From NCBI RefSeq assembly GCF_045291545.1, contig NZ_CP149514.1:868001-932000 (forward strand): 64,000 bases of DNA, read 5' to 3'. Shown here in pieces: positions 51,932 to 59,555 of the stretch. Positions within the stretch are counted from its first letter, which is position 1, and every line of letters starts with the position of its first letter. Made by a program: the position numbers and the translations under genes. The notes under the pieces were generated by a model, which saw nothing but the letters and a program-made list of their open reading frames with translations, searched no databases and had not been told where the DNA came from. This stretch comes from Gallaecimonas sp045291545 (GTDB lineage: Bacteria; Pseudomonadota; Gammaproteobacteria; Enterobacterales; Gallaecimonadaceae).

Positions 51932-52423
51932 ATGAGCAAAGAGCAACAGCTTTCCAAAGTGGCTGAAGCCAATAGTGAGATCCTGCAGTGGGTAACGTTC
52001 CAGCTGGATAACGAAACCTATGGCATCAATGTGATGCAGGTGCAGGAAGTGCTGCGCTACAGCGAAATTGCGCCAGTGCCGGGAGCGCCGGATTACGTAC
52101 TGGGTATCATCAACCTGCGCGGTAACGTGGTAACGGTTATCGACACCCGTTCACGTTTTGGCCTGCCGTCCGCAGAAGTCAGTGACCAATCTCGCATTGT
52201 CATTATCGAAGCCGACAAAGAAGTAATTGGCATTCTGGTCGACTCGGTTGCCGAAGTGGTTTATCTCAAGCGTTCGGAAATTGAAGTGGCGCCGAATGTT
52301 GGCACCGAAGAAAGTGCCAAGTTTATTCAGGGCGTCTCCAACCGCGACGGCGAGTTGCTGATCCTGGTGGATCTCAACAAGATGCTGACAGACGAAGAGT
52401 GGGAAGAGATCCTGAGTCTGTGA
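51932..52423 (+). CDS. cheW: Chemotaxis coupling protein CheW
   Basis: CheW links receptors to CheA in the array. The 163-residue product is a single CheW domain: WVTFQLDNETYGINVMQVQE, RYSEIAPVPGAPDYVLGIIN, LRGNVVTVIDTRSRFGLPS and the C-terminal FIQGVSNRDGELLILVDLNK. The length and sequence are standard. AAGGGTAG precedes the ATG, and its stop overlaps the next start as TGATG. Confidence 0.97.
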   Translation: MSKEQQLSKVAEANSEILQWVTFQLDNETYGINVMQVQEVLRYSEIAPVPGAPDYVLGIINLRGNVVTVIDTRSRFGLPSAEVSDQSRIVIIEADKEVIGILVDSVAEVVYLKRSEIEVAPNVGTEESAKFIQGVSNRDGELLILVDLNKMLTDEEWEEILSL

Positions 52424-52806
52424 TGAACCTGGTAACGGTATTGGAAATCGTTCTGCTGCTGTTACTGGTGGCAGTGATTGTCGTGATATACCGCCGCCTG
52501 GTGCAGCTGGAAGGGCAATGTGAGCAGCTGGCCAGGCAACTGAGCGAACGTGAGCAGCTGCTACACGAAATTCATGCCGGTACCCTGGGGATGGGGCAAC
52601 GCATGCTGGCCATCGCGGCTGATGTCGAACACCTGCAAGGTGCGCAAGACGAGCTGAAAGGTATCGATCCGCAGAGCCGTTTGTACAGCCGTGCCGCCAA
52701 GATGGTTGAGCTGGGGGCTGATATTGACGAGCTGATGCGCGAGTGTGAGCTACCCAGAGCCGAAGCTGAACTCCTGTTTAACCTGCACAGCAAAGTCAGC
52801 GACTAG
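52423..52806 (+). CDS. DUF2802 membrane-anchored coiled-coil protein
   Basis: The 127-residue product, from ATG 52423 overlapping the cheW stop, belongs to the DUF2802 family found at the end of polar chemotaxis operons. One N-terminal membrane helix (VLEIVLLLLLVAVIVVIYRR) is followed by a coiled coil (LVQLEGQCEQLARQLSEREQ) and a C-terminal helical segment (MVELGADIDELMRECELPRA) resembling a small helix-turn-helix. A role near the chemotaxis array or pole is likely from position only. Its stop codon TAG shares the palindrome CTAG with the stop of the convergent minus-strand gene. Confidence 0.8.
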   Translation: MNLVTVLEIVLLLLLVAVIVVIYRRLVQLEGQCEQLARQLSEREQLLHEIHAGTLGMGQRMLAIAADVEHLQGAQDELKGIDPQSRLYSRAAKMVELGADIDELMRECELPRAEAELLFNLHSKVSD

Positions 52807-53102
52807 CCTTTGCCCCGTATGCCGCCGTCCGGTGTGCGCCAGTATTCGGGTTCTTTCCCCATCAACAACCAGGCAAAGGCGATAAGCTCAGCGACGATTT
52901 GATACAGCGCCGCGGGGATCTCCTCGCCTTCTGCCAGTTGTTCCAGGCTGGCCAGCAGCCCCTGATCTTCATGTACCAGCAAACCGAGTTCCCTGGCTTG
53001 TGCCACCACTTCACGGGCCTGTTGACCGGTCAGTTTGAAGTCCAGTTTCGGAGGTGCGCTGCCGTCGTAAGACAAGCCAATGGCTTTTTCATCACCCATC
53101 AT
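52803..53102 (-). CDS. Stand-alone FlhB C-terminal-like protein (FlhX/YlqH type)
   Basis: The 99-residue cytoplasmic product matches the part of FlhB after its cleavage site (AIGLSYDGSAPPKL, then AREVVAQARELGLLVHEDQG and EIPAALYQIVAELIAFAWLL) and lacks the membrane part and the NPTH motif. Similar short proteins in other bacteria can stand in for the cleaved FlhB tail. It begins at ATG 53102 (or 53099, better spaced from GAGGAA) and overlaps the stop of the FliK-like gene as ATGA, so the two are cotranslated. A role in export switching is inferred. Confidence 0.85.
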   Translation of the reverse strand: MMGDEKAIGLSYDGSAPPKLDFKLTGQQAREVVAQARELGLLVHEDQGLLASLEQLAEGEEIPAALYQIVAELIAFAWLLMGKEPEYWRTPDGGIRGKG

Positions 53103-53842
53103 ACTTCCTCATCGATAACGCCCGACGCCGGGGCCAGCCGTTGTGGCACCTTACCCTGAAAGCTGTGCAGTGCTACTGCCAGGCCCAGATCGGCAAAACG
53201 GGAAGTCAATCGTGGCAGGGTGCTATCAACCAACGCTTTCAAGGTGGGGTTGTCAGCATAAAAGCGCACCTGCCGGAGGCTGGCCTTAACCAGCAGGCGG
53301 CCTTTTCCGGGCAGGGGAAACAGTAGTGTCAGTACCGGCTCGGCATCATTCTGCCGGCGTTGTTGTGGTTTTGGCCAGCTCAGCTCCAGCCAGTCATCTG
53401 CAAAGGGTAATGGCAGTGCCCAAAACAGCGTATCTTGGCGGGACTGCACCTGCGCCTGTTCCAAGCGGCCAAGCCCGTCACTGAGCAGCTTTTGCTGATC
53501 GTCGCTGAGACTGTCGAGCAGTGTCATCAAACTACGGGGAAGATTTTGCCCGGCCAAGCGTAACCGCACGGCCAAGGCACTGAGCAGCCACTGCCGTAAC
53601 ACCGCCGGGGCTTTTTCACTGTCAGGTGTTAACAGTGTTGTTAAGAGTTTTGCCAGTGACTGACCGTCCAACAGCTTGGGTAATAAACGGCTCAGTTGGG
53701 CACCGGTAGGCGCTGCCAGTAGCAATTGGCTAGGGACCCTGGCGGCATTGCCTTGCCTGACATTAGTAATTGATGATGCAGGCTTTTTCTCTGTCTTCGC
53801 AGTTGTTGGTGCAGGGGCGGGATTGGGTGGATTGACTTTCAT
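53099..53842 (-). CDS. Second FliK-like hook-length control domain protein
   Basis: The 247-residue product, from ATG 53842 with AGAGGCAGG upstream, has a short Pro/Ala/Thr-rich start, a helical middle (QLSRLLPKLLDGQSLAKLLT) and a C-terminal part with LPGKGRLLVKASLRQVRFY and LVDSTLPRLTSRFADLGLAV. The last part resembles the FliK C-terminal domain, in which alternating strands and a helix contact FlhB. It has no long ruler region, unlike FliK at 32139. It is coupled to a FlhB-tail gene, so the pair looks like a separate export-switch module. Function is inferred. Confidence 0.72.
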   Translation of the reverse strand: MKVNPPNPAPAPTTAKTEKKPASSITNVRQGNAARVPSQLLLAAPTGAQLSRLLPKLLDGQSLAKLLTTLLTPDSEKAPAVLRQWLLSALAVRLRLAGQNLPRSLMTLLDSLSDDQQKLLSDGLGRLEQAQVQSRQDTLFWALPLPFADDWLELSWPKPQQRRQNDAEPVLTLLFPLPGKGRLLVKASLRQVRFYADNPTLKALVDSTLPRLTSRFADLGLAVALHSFQGKVPQRLAPASGVIDEEV

Positions 53843-53892
53843 CAAATAGCCTGCCTCTGAACCTGTTCCGATGCTGCCAGTATGGTATTATC

Positions 53893-53916
53893 CGGCCTGT
53901 TTTTACAGTCAGGCCG
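53893..53916 (+). promoter_or_regulatory. Inverted repeat just before ccmA
   Basis: CGGCCTG (53893-53899) and CAGGCCG (53910-53916) form a perfect 7-bp stem with a ten-base T-rich loop, seven bases before the ccmA GTG. It could hide the ribosome binding region or act as an attenuator; a role is inferred only from placement. No clear promoter was identified. Confidence 0.4.
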
Positions 53917-53922
53917 CACCTT

Positions 53923-54549
53923 GTGACATTTTCGCTACTTACTGCTGACAATCTGAGCTGTGTGCGTGAGGAGCGGTTGCTGTTCAGCGAGCTGTCACTG
54001 ACGGTAGACAGTGGTGCCTTGCTACAGCTTGAAGGCCCTAATGGTGTCGGTAAAACCAGCCTGCTCAAAATTCTGGCAGGGCTCGGCCAACCGGAAACCG
54101 GCACAGTCCGTTACTTGGGCGAGCCCATCAACCGGGTTCGTGATGCCTTTCACGCCGACTTGCTCTATCTTGGCCACCAGTGTGGCGTCAATCCGGTGCT
54201 CAGTCCACTGGAAAACTTGCGTTTCTACGCCAGTGTCATGCCGGCAAAGACCGTCGATTTTTTTGAGCTACTGGATACCGTCGGCCTGTTTGGTTTTGAA
54301 GAGCAGCCAGCTGGGCAATTGTCTGCCGGCCAGCAGCGCCGGGTTGCCCTGGCGCGTTTGTGGTTGAGCCCTGCCCGGTTGTGGATCCTCGATGAGCCTT
54401 TTACCGCCATTGATAAAAAAGGGGTTAGTGCTCTGGAAGCGCGCTTTGAGCAGCATTGTCAGCAGGGTGGCGCCATCTTGCTGACCACCCATCAGGATCT
54501 AGGGGCGCGGCTGAGCGGCCGTATCACGCTGGAGGCGCCACTGTGGTAG
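53923..54549 (+). CDS. ccmA: Heme exporter ATPase CcmA
   Basis: CcmA is the ABC ATPase of the CcmABCD complex, which releases holo-CcmE in cytochrome c maturation. The 208-residue product, from GTG 53923, has Walker A GPNGVGKT at residues 38-45, the signature LSAGQQRRVALARL near 130 and Walker B RLWILDEPF. No good ribosome binding site precedes the GTG, and a hairpin sits just upstream. It starts a nine-gene ccm operon and overlaps ccmB by seven bases. Confidence 0.95.
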   Translation: MTFSLLTADNLSCVREERLLFSELSLTVDSGALLQLEGPNGVGKTSLLKILAGLGQPETGTVRYLGEPINRVRDAFHADLLYLGHQCGVNPVLSPLENLRFYASVMPAKTVDFFELLDTVGLFGFEEQPAGQLSAGQQRRVALARLWLSPARLWILDEPFTAIDKKGVSALEARFEQHCQQGGAILLTTHQDLGARLSGRITLEAPLW

Positions 54550-55211
54550 GGATTTTTGTAAGCCTGGTGCGCCGTGATCTCACCATTGCCTTGCGGCGCC
54601 GGGCTGATGTACTCAACCCGCTGATATTTTACCTGCTGGTGATCACGCTATTTCCGCTGGGACTGGGTCCGGAGCCTGGCCTGCTGGCACGGCTGGCACC
54701 GGGCATTATCTGGGTGGCAGTACTGTTGTCGGCATTGTTGTCATTTGAGCGGCTGTTTCGGGATGACGTCACCGACGGCACCCTTGAGCAACTGCTGTTG
54801 TTACCCTTGCCATTGCCCTTGGTGGCACTGGCAAAAGTGCTTGCGCACTGGCTGCTGACGGCGCTGCCGCTGGTGATAGTGTCACCATTAGTGGCACTAT
54901 TGCTGCACCTTGACAGTCAGGCCTGGCTGGCACTGGTACTGAGTTTATTGGCCGGTAGCCCGGTATTGAGCCTGGTTGGCGCGGTCGGTGTTGCTTTGAC
55001 GGTGGGCTTGCGACGCGGTGGTATATTGCTGAGCTTGTTGGTGTTACCGCTGTTTATTCCGGTGCTGATTTTTGCCGTCAGTTGCGTTGAAGCCGCAGCC
55101 TTAGGGCTGGGCTACAGCGGGCAACTGGCCTTACTGGCCGCTTTTAGCCTGGGAGCACTGACCCTGTGCCCCTTTGCCATTGCCGCGGCGCTGCGTGTCA
55201 GCGCCAGCTAA
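54543..55211 (+). CDS. ccmB: Heme exporter membrane protein CcmB
   Basis: CcmB is the membrane partner of CcmA. From GTG 54543 the product is 222 residues, the normal CcmB length, with six membrane segments and the conserved LVRRDLTIALRRRADVLNPL start, FERLFRDDVTDGTLEQLLL and LSLLAGSPVLSLVGAVGVAL. A longer frame from 54456 would read inside ccmA and is rejected. The gap to ccmC is 16 bases. Confidence 0.94.
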   Translation: MVGIFVSLVRRDLTIALRRRADVLNPLIFYLLVITLFPLGLGPEPGLLARLAPGIIWVAVLLSALLSFERLFRDDVTDGTLEQLLLLPLPLPLVALAKVLAHWLLTALPLVIVSPLVALLLHLDSQAWLALVLSLLAGSPVLSLVGAVGVALTVGLRRGGILLSLLVLPLFIPVLIFAVSCVEAAALGLGYSGQLALLAAFSLGALTLCPFAIAAALRVSAS

Positions 55212-55227
55212 CAGGAAAGACGACGCT

Positions 55228-55962
55228 ATGTGGAGTTGGTTACACCCCTATGCAAAACCCGAGCGTGCTTATCAGCTGTGCCAGCGTGTGCTGCCGTGGC
55301 TGCTGTGGCTGAGTTTGCCGGTATTGCTGGTAGGGCTGGTATGGGGCCTGGCGTTCGCACCGGCTGACTATCAACAGGGCAATAGCTTTCGCATTATTTA
55401 CCTGCATGTGCCGCTGGCCATGTTTGCCATGGGCGGTTACCTGGCAATGGCCATCGCCGCATTTATCGGCCTGGTCTGGCAATGGCGGCTGGCGGACTTG
55501 GCAGCACAGGCGGTTGCCCCGATTGGAGCAGTCTTTACCTTTTTATCGTTATTCACCGGCGCTGTCTGGGGGAAACCAACCTGGGGAACCTGGTGGGTCT
55601 GGGATGCCCGCCTGACCTCGCAGTTGATCCTGCTGTTTCTTTATCTTGGTGTTATCGGCCTGTTTGCTGCTTTTTCTGATAAAAGGCTGGCAGGGCGGGC
55701 GGCTGGTATTCTGGCGATGGTTGGGGTGATCAATTTGCCGATCATTCATTATTCCGTAGAGTGGTGGAATACCCTGCACCAAGGTGCCACGATCAGCAAG
55801 TTTGAACGGCCCTCCATGGCGGCCAGCATGCTGTGGCCGCTGCTGATAAGCCTGCTGGGTTTTGCCCTGCTGATGGCTGCACTCAGTGTGAAGCGCATGA
55901 GCACCTTGATCCTGGCGGTGGAGTCTCGTCGCCCTTGGGTTGCTGAGCAGCTGGAGCCTTAA
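55228..55962 (+). CDS. ccmC: Heme handling protein CcmC
   Basis: CcmC presents heme to CcmE in the periplasm. From ATG 55228 (AGGAAAGACG upstream) the product is 244 residues with six membrane segments and the tryptophan-rich WWD motif (WGTWWVWDARLTSQLILLF) near residue 117, flanked by conserved His in IIYLHVPLAMFAMGGYLA and PIIHYSVEWWNTLHQGATI. The frame is open upstream to 55174 inside ccmB without family sequence. Confidence 0.96.
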   Translation: MWSWLHPYAKPERAYQLCQRVLPWLLWLSLPVLLVGLVWGLAFAPADYQQGNSFRIIYLHVPLAMFAMGGYLAMAIAAFIGLVWQWRLADLAAQAVAPIGAVFTFLSLFTGAVWGKPTWGTWWVWDARLTSQLILLFLYLGVIGLFAAFSDKRLAGRAAGILAMVGVINLPIIHYSVEWWNTLHQGATISKFERPSMAASMLWPLLISLLGFALLMAALSVKRMSTLILAVESRRPWVAEQLEP

Positions 55963-55964
55963 GG

Positions 55965-56183
55965 ATGTATTTTCATAGTTTTGCGGATTTTCTGGCTCAG
56001 GGTCACCACGGCTTTTACGTCTGGCTGGCTTATGGTGTCACGTTATTTGTGCTGTTGCTGTTGGCCGGGCTTATTTGGCAACAGGACCGGCAGCAAAAAG
56101 CCGCCATCAGGCGCCGCCTGGCAACAGAAGCCCGGCGCCGGGCCCGACAGCTAGCGGAGGACAAACATGAACCCGCGTCGTAA
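55965..56183 (+). CDS. ccmD: Heme exporter small subunit CcmD
   Basis: CcmD is a small membrane protein that stabilises CcmC-CcmE interaction. The 72-residue product has the family start FADFLAQGHHGFYVWLAYG, one membrane helix (TLFVLLLLAGLIWQQ) and a basic Arg/Lys/Gln-rich tail. It is two bases after ccmC and overlaps ccmE by 17 bases in another frame, typical for this operon. Confidence 0.93.
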   Translation: MYFHSFADFLAQGHHGFYVWLAYGVTLFVLLLLAGLIWQQDRQQKAAIRRRLATEARRRARQLAEDKHEPAS

Positions 56184-56628
56184 AAAACGGTTAACGATCA
56201 TTGCTGCCATTCTGCTGGGGCTGGCTGGTACCACGGGGTTGGTACTGTACGCACTGAGCCAGAATATTGATTTGTTCTTTACGCCAGGAGAGATCTACAG
56301 CGGCAAAGACGGGGTAAAACCGCATCCCGGGCAGCGCTTGCGGATTGGCGGCCTGGTTGTGCCGGGTTCGGTGCAGCGGGCTCAAGGCGGCCTGGATGTC
56401 ACTTTTAAACTGACCGACGACTCCGGCAAGCAAGTCACCGTGCACTATAGCGGCATTCTTCCGGATCTGTTTCGTGAAGGGCAGGGTATTGTGGCCCAAG
56501 GCTCACTGATTGACGGCAGTGACATCCGGGCAACTGAAGTACTGGCCAAGCACGACGAAAATTACATGCCGCCAGAGGTGGCGGATGCAGCCAAGAACAT
56601 GCATCAGCGAGGCGTCAATGGTTCCTGA
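56167..56628 (+). CDS. ccmE: Heme chaperone CcmE
   Basis: CcmE binds heme covalently and carries it to CcmF/H. The 153-residue product has a basic start (PRRKKRLTI), one membrane anchor near 9-30, the OB-fold domain (GQRLRIGGLVVPGSVQR, VTFKLTDDSGKQVTVHYSGI) and the heme-binding His at residue 129 in KHDENYMPPEV. It starts within ccmD and its end overlaps ccmF by 11 bases. Confidence 0.96.
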   Translation: MNPRRKKRLTIIAAILLGLAGTTGLVLYALSQNIDLFFTPGEIYSGKDGVKPHPGQRLRIGGLVVPGSVQRAQGGLDVTFKLTDDSGKQVTVHYSGILPDLFREGQGIVAQGSLIDGSDIRATEVLAKHDENYMPPEVADAAKNMHQRGVNGS

Positions 56629-58570
56629 ACTTGGTCACTTCGCGTTGATGATTGCCCTGTGCCTGGCGGTATTGGCCAGCGTTTATCCGTTATGGGGGGC
56701 TCACCGCGGTTATCAGCGGCTGATGGCATTGGCCCGGCCACTGGCCTGGGGGCAGTTTTTGTTTATCGCGGTGAGTTTTGCCGCCTTAGTGTACGCCTTT
56801 ATCAGCAATGACTTTACCCTCAACTACGTAGCGGCAAACTCCAACAGCCAGTTGCCGCTGGCCTTTCGCATCAGCGCTACCTGGGGCGCTCATGAAGGTT
56901 CATTGCTGCTGTGGGTGTTGATCCTTTCCGGTTGGGGCGCTGCGGTAGCGCTCTTTTCCCGCAGCCTGCCGTTACCGGCGGTGGCTCGGGTGCTGGCCGT
57001 CATGGGGATGATTGCTACCGGCTTTTTGCTGTTTATCCTTTTTACCTCCGATCCCTTCAGCCGCAGCCTGCCGTATTACCCGGTAGATGGCCGGGATCTG
57101 AACCCGTTACTGCAAGACCCGGGGTTGGTGGTACACCCGCCCATGTTGTACATGGGCTATGTGGGCTTTTCTGTGGCTTTTGCCTTTGCCATTGCGGCGC
57201 TGCTTTCTGGCAAGCTGGATACCGCCTGGGCCCGCTGGTCCCGACCCTGGACGGCTGCCGCCTGGTTGTTCTTGACTATAGGCATCACACTGGGCTCCTG
57301 GTGGGCTTATTACGAACTGGGCTGGGGCGGCTGGTGGTTCTGGGACCCGGTGGAAAACGCCTCTTTCATGCCCTGGTTGGCAGGCACAGCGCTGATGCAT
57401 TCGCTGGCGGTGAGCGAAAAGCGCGGGGTGTTTAAGGCCTGGACTGTGTTGCTGGCCATCGCGGCCTTTTCGCTAAGTTTGCTGGGTACTTTTTTGGTGC
57501 GCTCCGGGGTTTTGGTCTCCGTGCATGCTTTTGCCTCAGATCCGGCCCGTGGCCTGTTTATCCTGGCCTTTTTGCTGATTGTTATCGGTGGCAGTTTAAG
57601 CCTGTATGCCTGGCGGGCCGGAAAAGTGAAAAGCCAGGGGCATTTTGCCCTGTTAAGCCGTGAGTCGCTGCTGCTGGGCAACAATATCTTCCTGGCTACC
57701 GCTTGCGTGGTGGTGGTGCTTGGCACTCTGATGCCGTTGGTACATAAGGAGTTGGGGCTGGGTTCCATTTCCATCGGTGCGCCGTTTTTTGACAGCCTGT
57801 TTACCTGGCTGTTTATTCCCTTTGCTTTTGTCATGGCCGCAGGCCCGCAGGCCCGTTGGAAACGTGAGCGAGCGGGGGTTTTGGTGCGGCGTTTACTGTT
57901 GGCGTTGGTACTGGCGTTGGCTTTGGGGCTATTGCTGCCGTGGCTGCTACTGGGCTCTGTACATGGTTATGCGACCCTGGGAGTGACCCTGGCGCTGTTG
58001 ATATTGATTGCCACCGTGCAGGAAGTGCAGTTACGCGTTGGCCACCGTTTTGGCTTTTTCAAAGGGCTAAGGGTACTGAATCGCAGCCACTGGGCAATGG
58101 TGCTAGGGCATGTCGGCTTGGTGGTCACTGTCATTGGCATTGCCCTCACCACCGGCTATTCCGTGGAAAAAGACGTCCGTATGAAGCCAGGCGACAGCTA
58201 CACCCTGGCCGGGCACCAGTTTACCTTTACCCGCATTGCACCGGTTAACGGCCCTAATTACAGCGGCTATGAAGCGGTGTTGACGGTGACTCAACAGGGC
58301 CAGCCGGAAGCAACCCTACTGGCGCAAAAGCGCTATTACCAGGTTTCCCGTTCGGTGATGACCGAAGCCGGTATTGACTGGGGGCTGAGCCGTGACCTTT
58401 ATGCGGCTCTGGGCGAGCAACTGAAAGACGGTTCCTGGGCGGTACGGTTGCATGTGAAGCCCTTTGTTCGCTGGATCTGGCTGGGTGGCTTGTTGATGGC
58501 GCTGGGTGGCTTGTTGGTGGTGACTGACCGGCGTTACCGGTTGCGCCGGCTGGCGGAGAAAGCGGCATGA
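56618..58570 (+). CDS. ccmF: Cytochrome c heme lyase subunit CcmF
   Basis: CcmF joins heme to apocytochrome c with CcmH and CcmI. From ATG 56618 the product is 650 residues, near the usual 647, with about 15 membrane segments, the WWD motif WAYYELGWGGWWFWDPVENA near residue 228 and conserved His in GLVVHPPMLYMGYVGFSVA and VHKELGLGS. The frame is open upstream to 56510, but that part overlaps ccmE without family sequence. It overlaps ccmG by four bases. Confidence 0.96.
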   Translation: MVPELGHFALMIALCLAVLASVYPLWGAHRGYQRLMALARPLAWGQFLFIAVSFAALVYAFISNDFTLNYVAANSNSQLPLAFRISATWGAHEGSLLLWVLILSGWGAAVALFSRSLPLPAVARVLAVMGMIATGFLLFILFTSDPFSRSLPYYPVDGRDLNPLLQDPGLVVHPPMLYMGYVGFSVAFAFAIAALLSGKLDTAWARWSRPWTAAAWLFLTIGITLGSWWAYYELGWGGWWFWDPVENASFMPWLAGTALMHSLAVSEKRGVFKAWTVLLAIAAFSLSLLGTFLVRSGVLVSVHAFASDPARGLFILAFLLIVIGGSLSLYAWRAGKVKSQGHFALLSRESLLLGNNIFLATACVVVVLGTLMPLVHKELGLGSISIGAPFFDSLFTWLFIPFAFVMAAGPQARWKRERAGVLVRRLLLALVLALALGLLLPWLLLGSVHGYATLGVTLALLILIATVQEVQLRVGHRFGFFKGLRVLNRSHWAMVLGHVGLVVTVIGIALTTGYSVEKDVRMKPGDSYTLAGHQFTFTRIAPVNGPNYSGYEAVLTVTQQGQPEATLLAQKRYYQVSRSVMTEAGIDWGLSRDLYAALGEQLKDGSWAVRLHVKPFVRWIWLGGLLMALGGLLVVTDRRYRLRRLAEKAA

Positions 58571-59097
58571 AAAAACTCTGGGTCATTCTGCCATTGGCGG
58601 CATTTTTGGTACTGGCCATCTTTTTATTCCGGGGGTTGTTTTCCGATCCGCGCACCTTGAATTCAGCGCTGATCGGTAAAAAAGTGCCTGCTTTTGAGAT
58701 GATCGATCTGTTCGATACCGGTAAAACCTATGACGCCCGCCTGCTGGCCAATGGCAAGCCCGTACTGCTGAATGTGTGGGCAACCTGGTGCCCCACCTGC
58801 TACGCCGAACATCAGTATCTCAATACCCTGGCTCGACAAGGGGTTCGCATTATTGGCCTCAATTACAAGGATCAGCGCGCCAAAGCGTTGCAATGGCTGA
58901 ACAGTCTGGGCAACCCCTACGAAGTGACGCTTTATGATCCAAAAGGTATGCTGGGCTTGGATCTGGGGGTTTACGGTGCCCCGGAGACATTCCTTATCGA
59001 CGGAAAGGGAATAATTCGCTATCGCCACGTGGGCGATGTCAATGAGCAGGTCTGGAACAAGACCTTGAAGCCGCTCTACGAAGGATTGCTACCATGA
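58567..59097 (+). CDS. ccmG: Thiol-disulfide oxidoreductase CcmG (DsbE)
   Basis: CcmG keeps the CXXCH cysteines of apocytochrome c or CcmH reduced. The 176-residue product has an N-terminal membrane anchor (LWVILPLAAFLVLAIFLF) and a periplasmic thioredoxin fold with the active site WCPTC (Cys75, Cys78) and cis-Pro region VYGAPETFLIDGKG. The Glu-containing insert LNYKDQRAKALQWLNSLGNP is typical of CcmG. Four-base overlaps link it to ccmF and ccmH. Confidence 0.96.
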   Translation: MKKLWVILPLAAFLVLAIFLFRGLFSDPRTLNSALIGKKVPAFEMIDLFDTGKTYDARLLANGKPVLLNVWATWCPTCYAEHQYLNTLARQGVRIIGLNYKDQRAKALQWLNSLGNPYEVTLYDPKGMLGLDLGVYGAPETFLIDGKGIIRYRHVGDVNEQVWNKTLKPLYEGLLP

Positions 59098-59555
59098 TGC
59101 GAATGTTACTGAATACGCTGTTGTTGACAGCGCTGGTGAGCTGGCCGGTACTTGCGGCCGTAGATGCCTATACGTTCAATGACCCGGCTAAGGAAGCGGA
59201 GTTCAAGCACCTGATCAAAGAACTGCGTTGCCCCAAGTGCCAGAACCAAGACATCGGCGACTCGGATGCTCAGCTGGCCAAAGATCTGCGCGACAAGGTT
59301 TACCAGATGATCCAGCAGGGCAAGAGCCGTGAAGAGATCATTGATTACATGAAGGCGCGCTATGGTGATTTTGTTCACTACCAGCCGCCGGTACGTATGG
59401 ACACCATTATTCTCTGGCTGGGCCCAATGGTGGTGCTGGTGGCCGGTCTGATCTTTATTTTTGTGCGCGCCAGCCGTGAAACCAGCCCGGCCTTGACTGA
59501 AGAAGAGCGCCAGCGTCTGGCCCGGTTGCTGGACGAAGAGGATCAACAACGATGA
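59094..59555 (+). CDS. ccmH: Cytochrome c maturation protein CcmH
   Basis: CcmH is a membrane-bound thiol protein that prepares apocytochrome c. The 153-residue product has a signal peptide (LLLTALVSWPVLAA), the LRCPKCQ motif with Cys46 and Cys49 that defines the family, a short helical domain (QLAKDLRDKVYQMIQQGKSR) and a C-terminal membrane helix (IILWLGPMVVLVAGLIFIFV). Unlike E. coli, the TPR part is a separate gene (ccmI), the layout seen in Pseudomonas. It overlaps ccmI by four bases. Confidence 0.96.
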   Translation: MMRMLLNTLLLTALVSWPVLAAVDAYTFNDPAKEAEFKHLIKELRCPKCQNQDIGDSDAQLAKDLRDKVYQMIQQGKSREEIIDYMKARYGDFVHYQPPVRMDTIILWLGPMVVLVAGLIFIFVRASRETSPALTEEERQRLARLLDEEDQQR

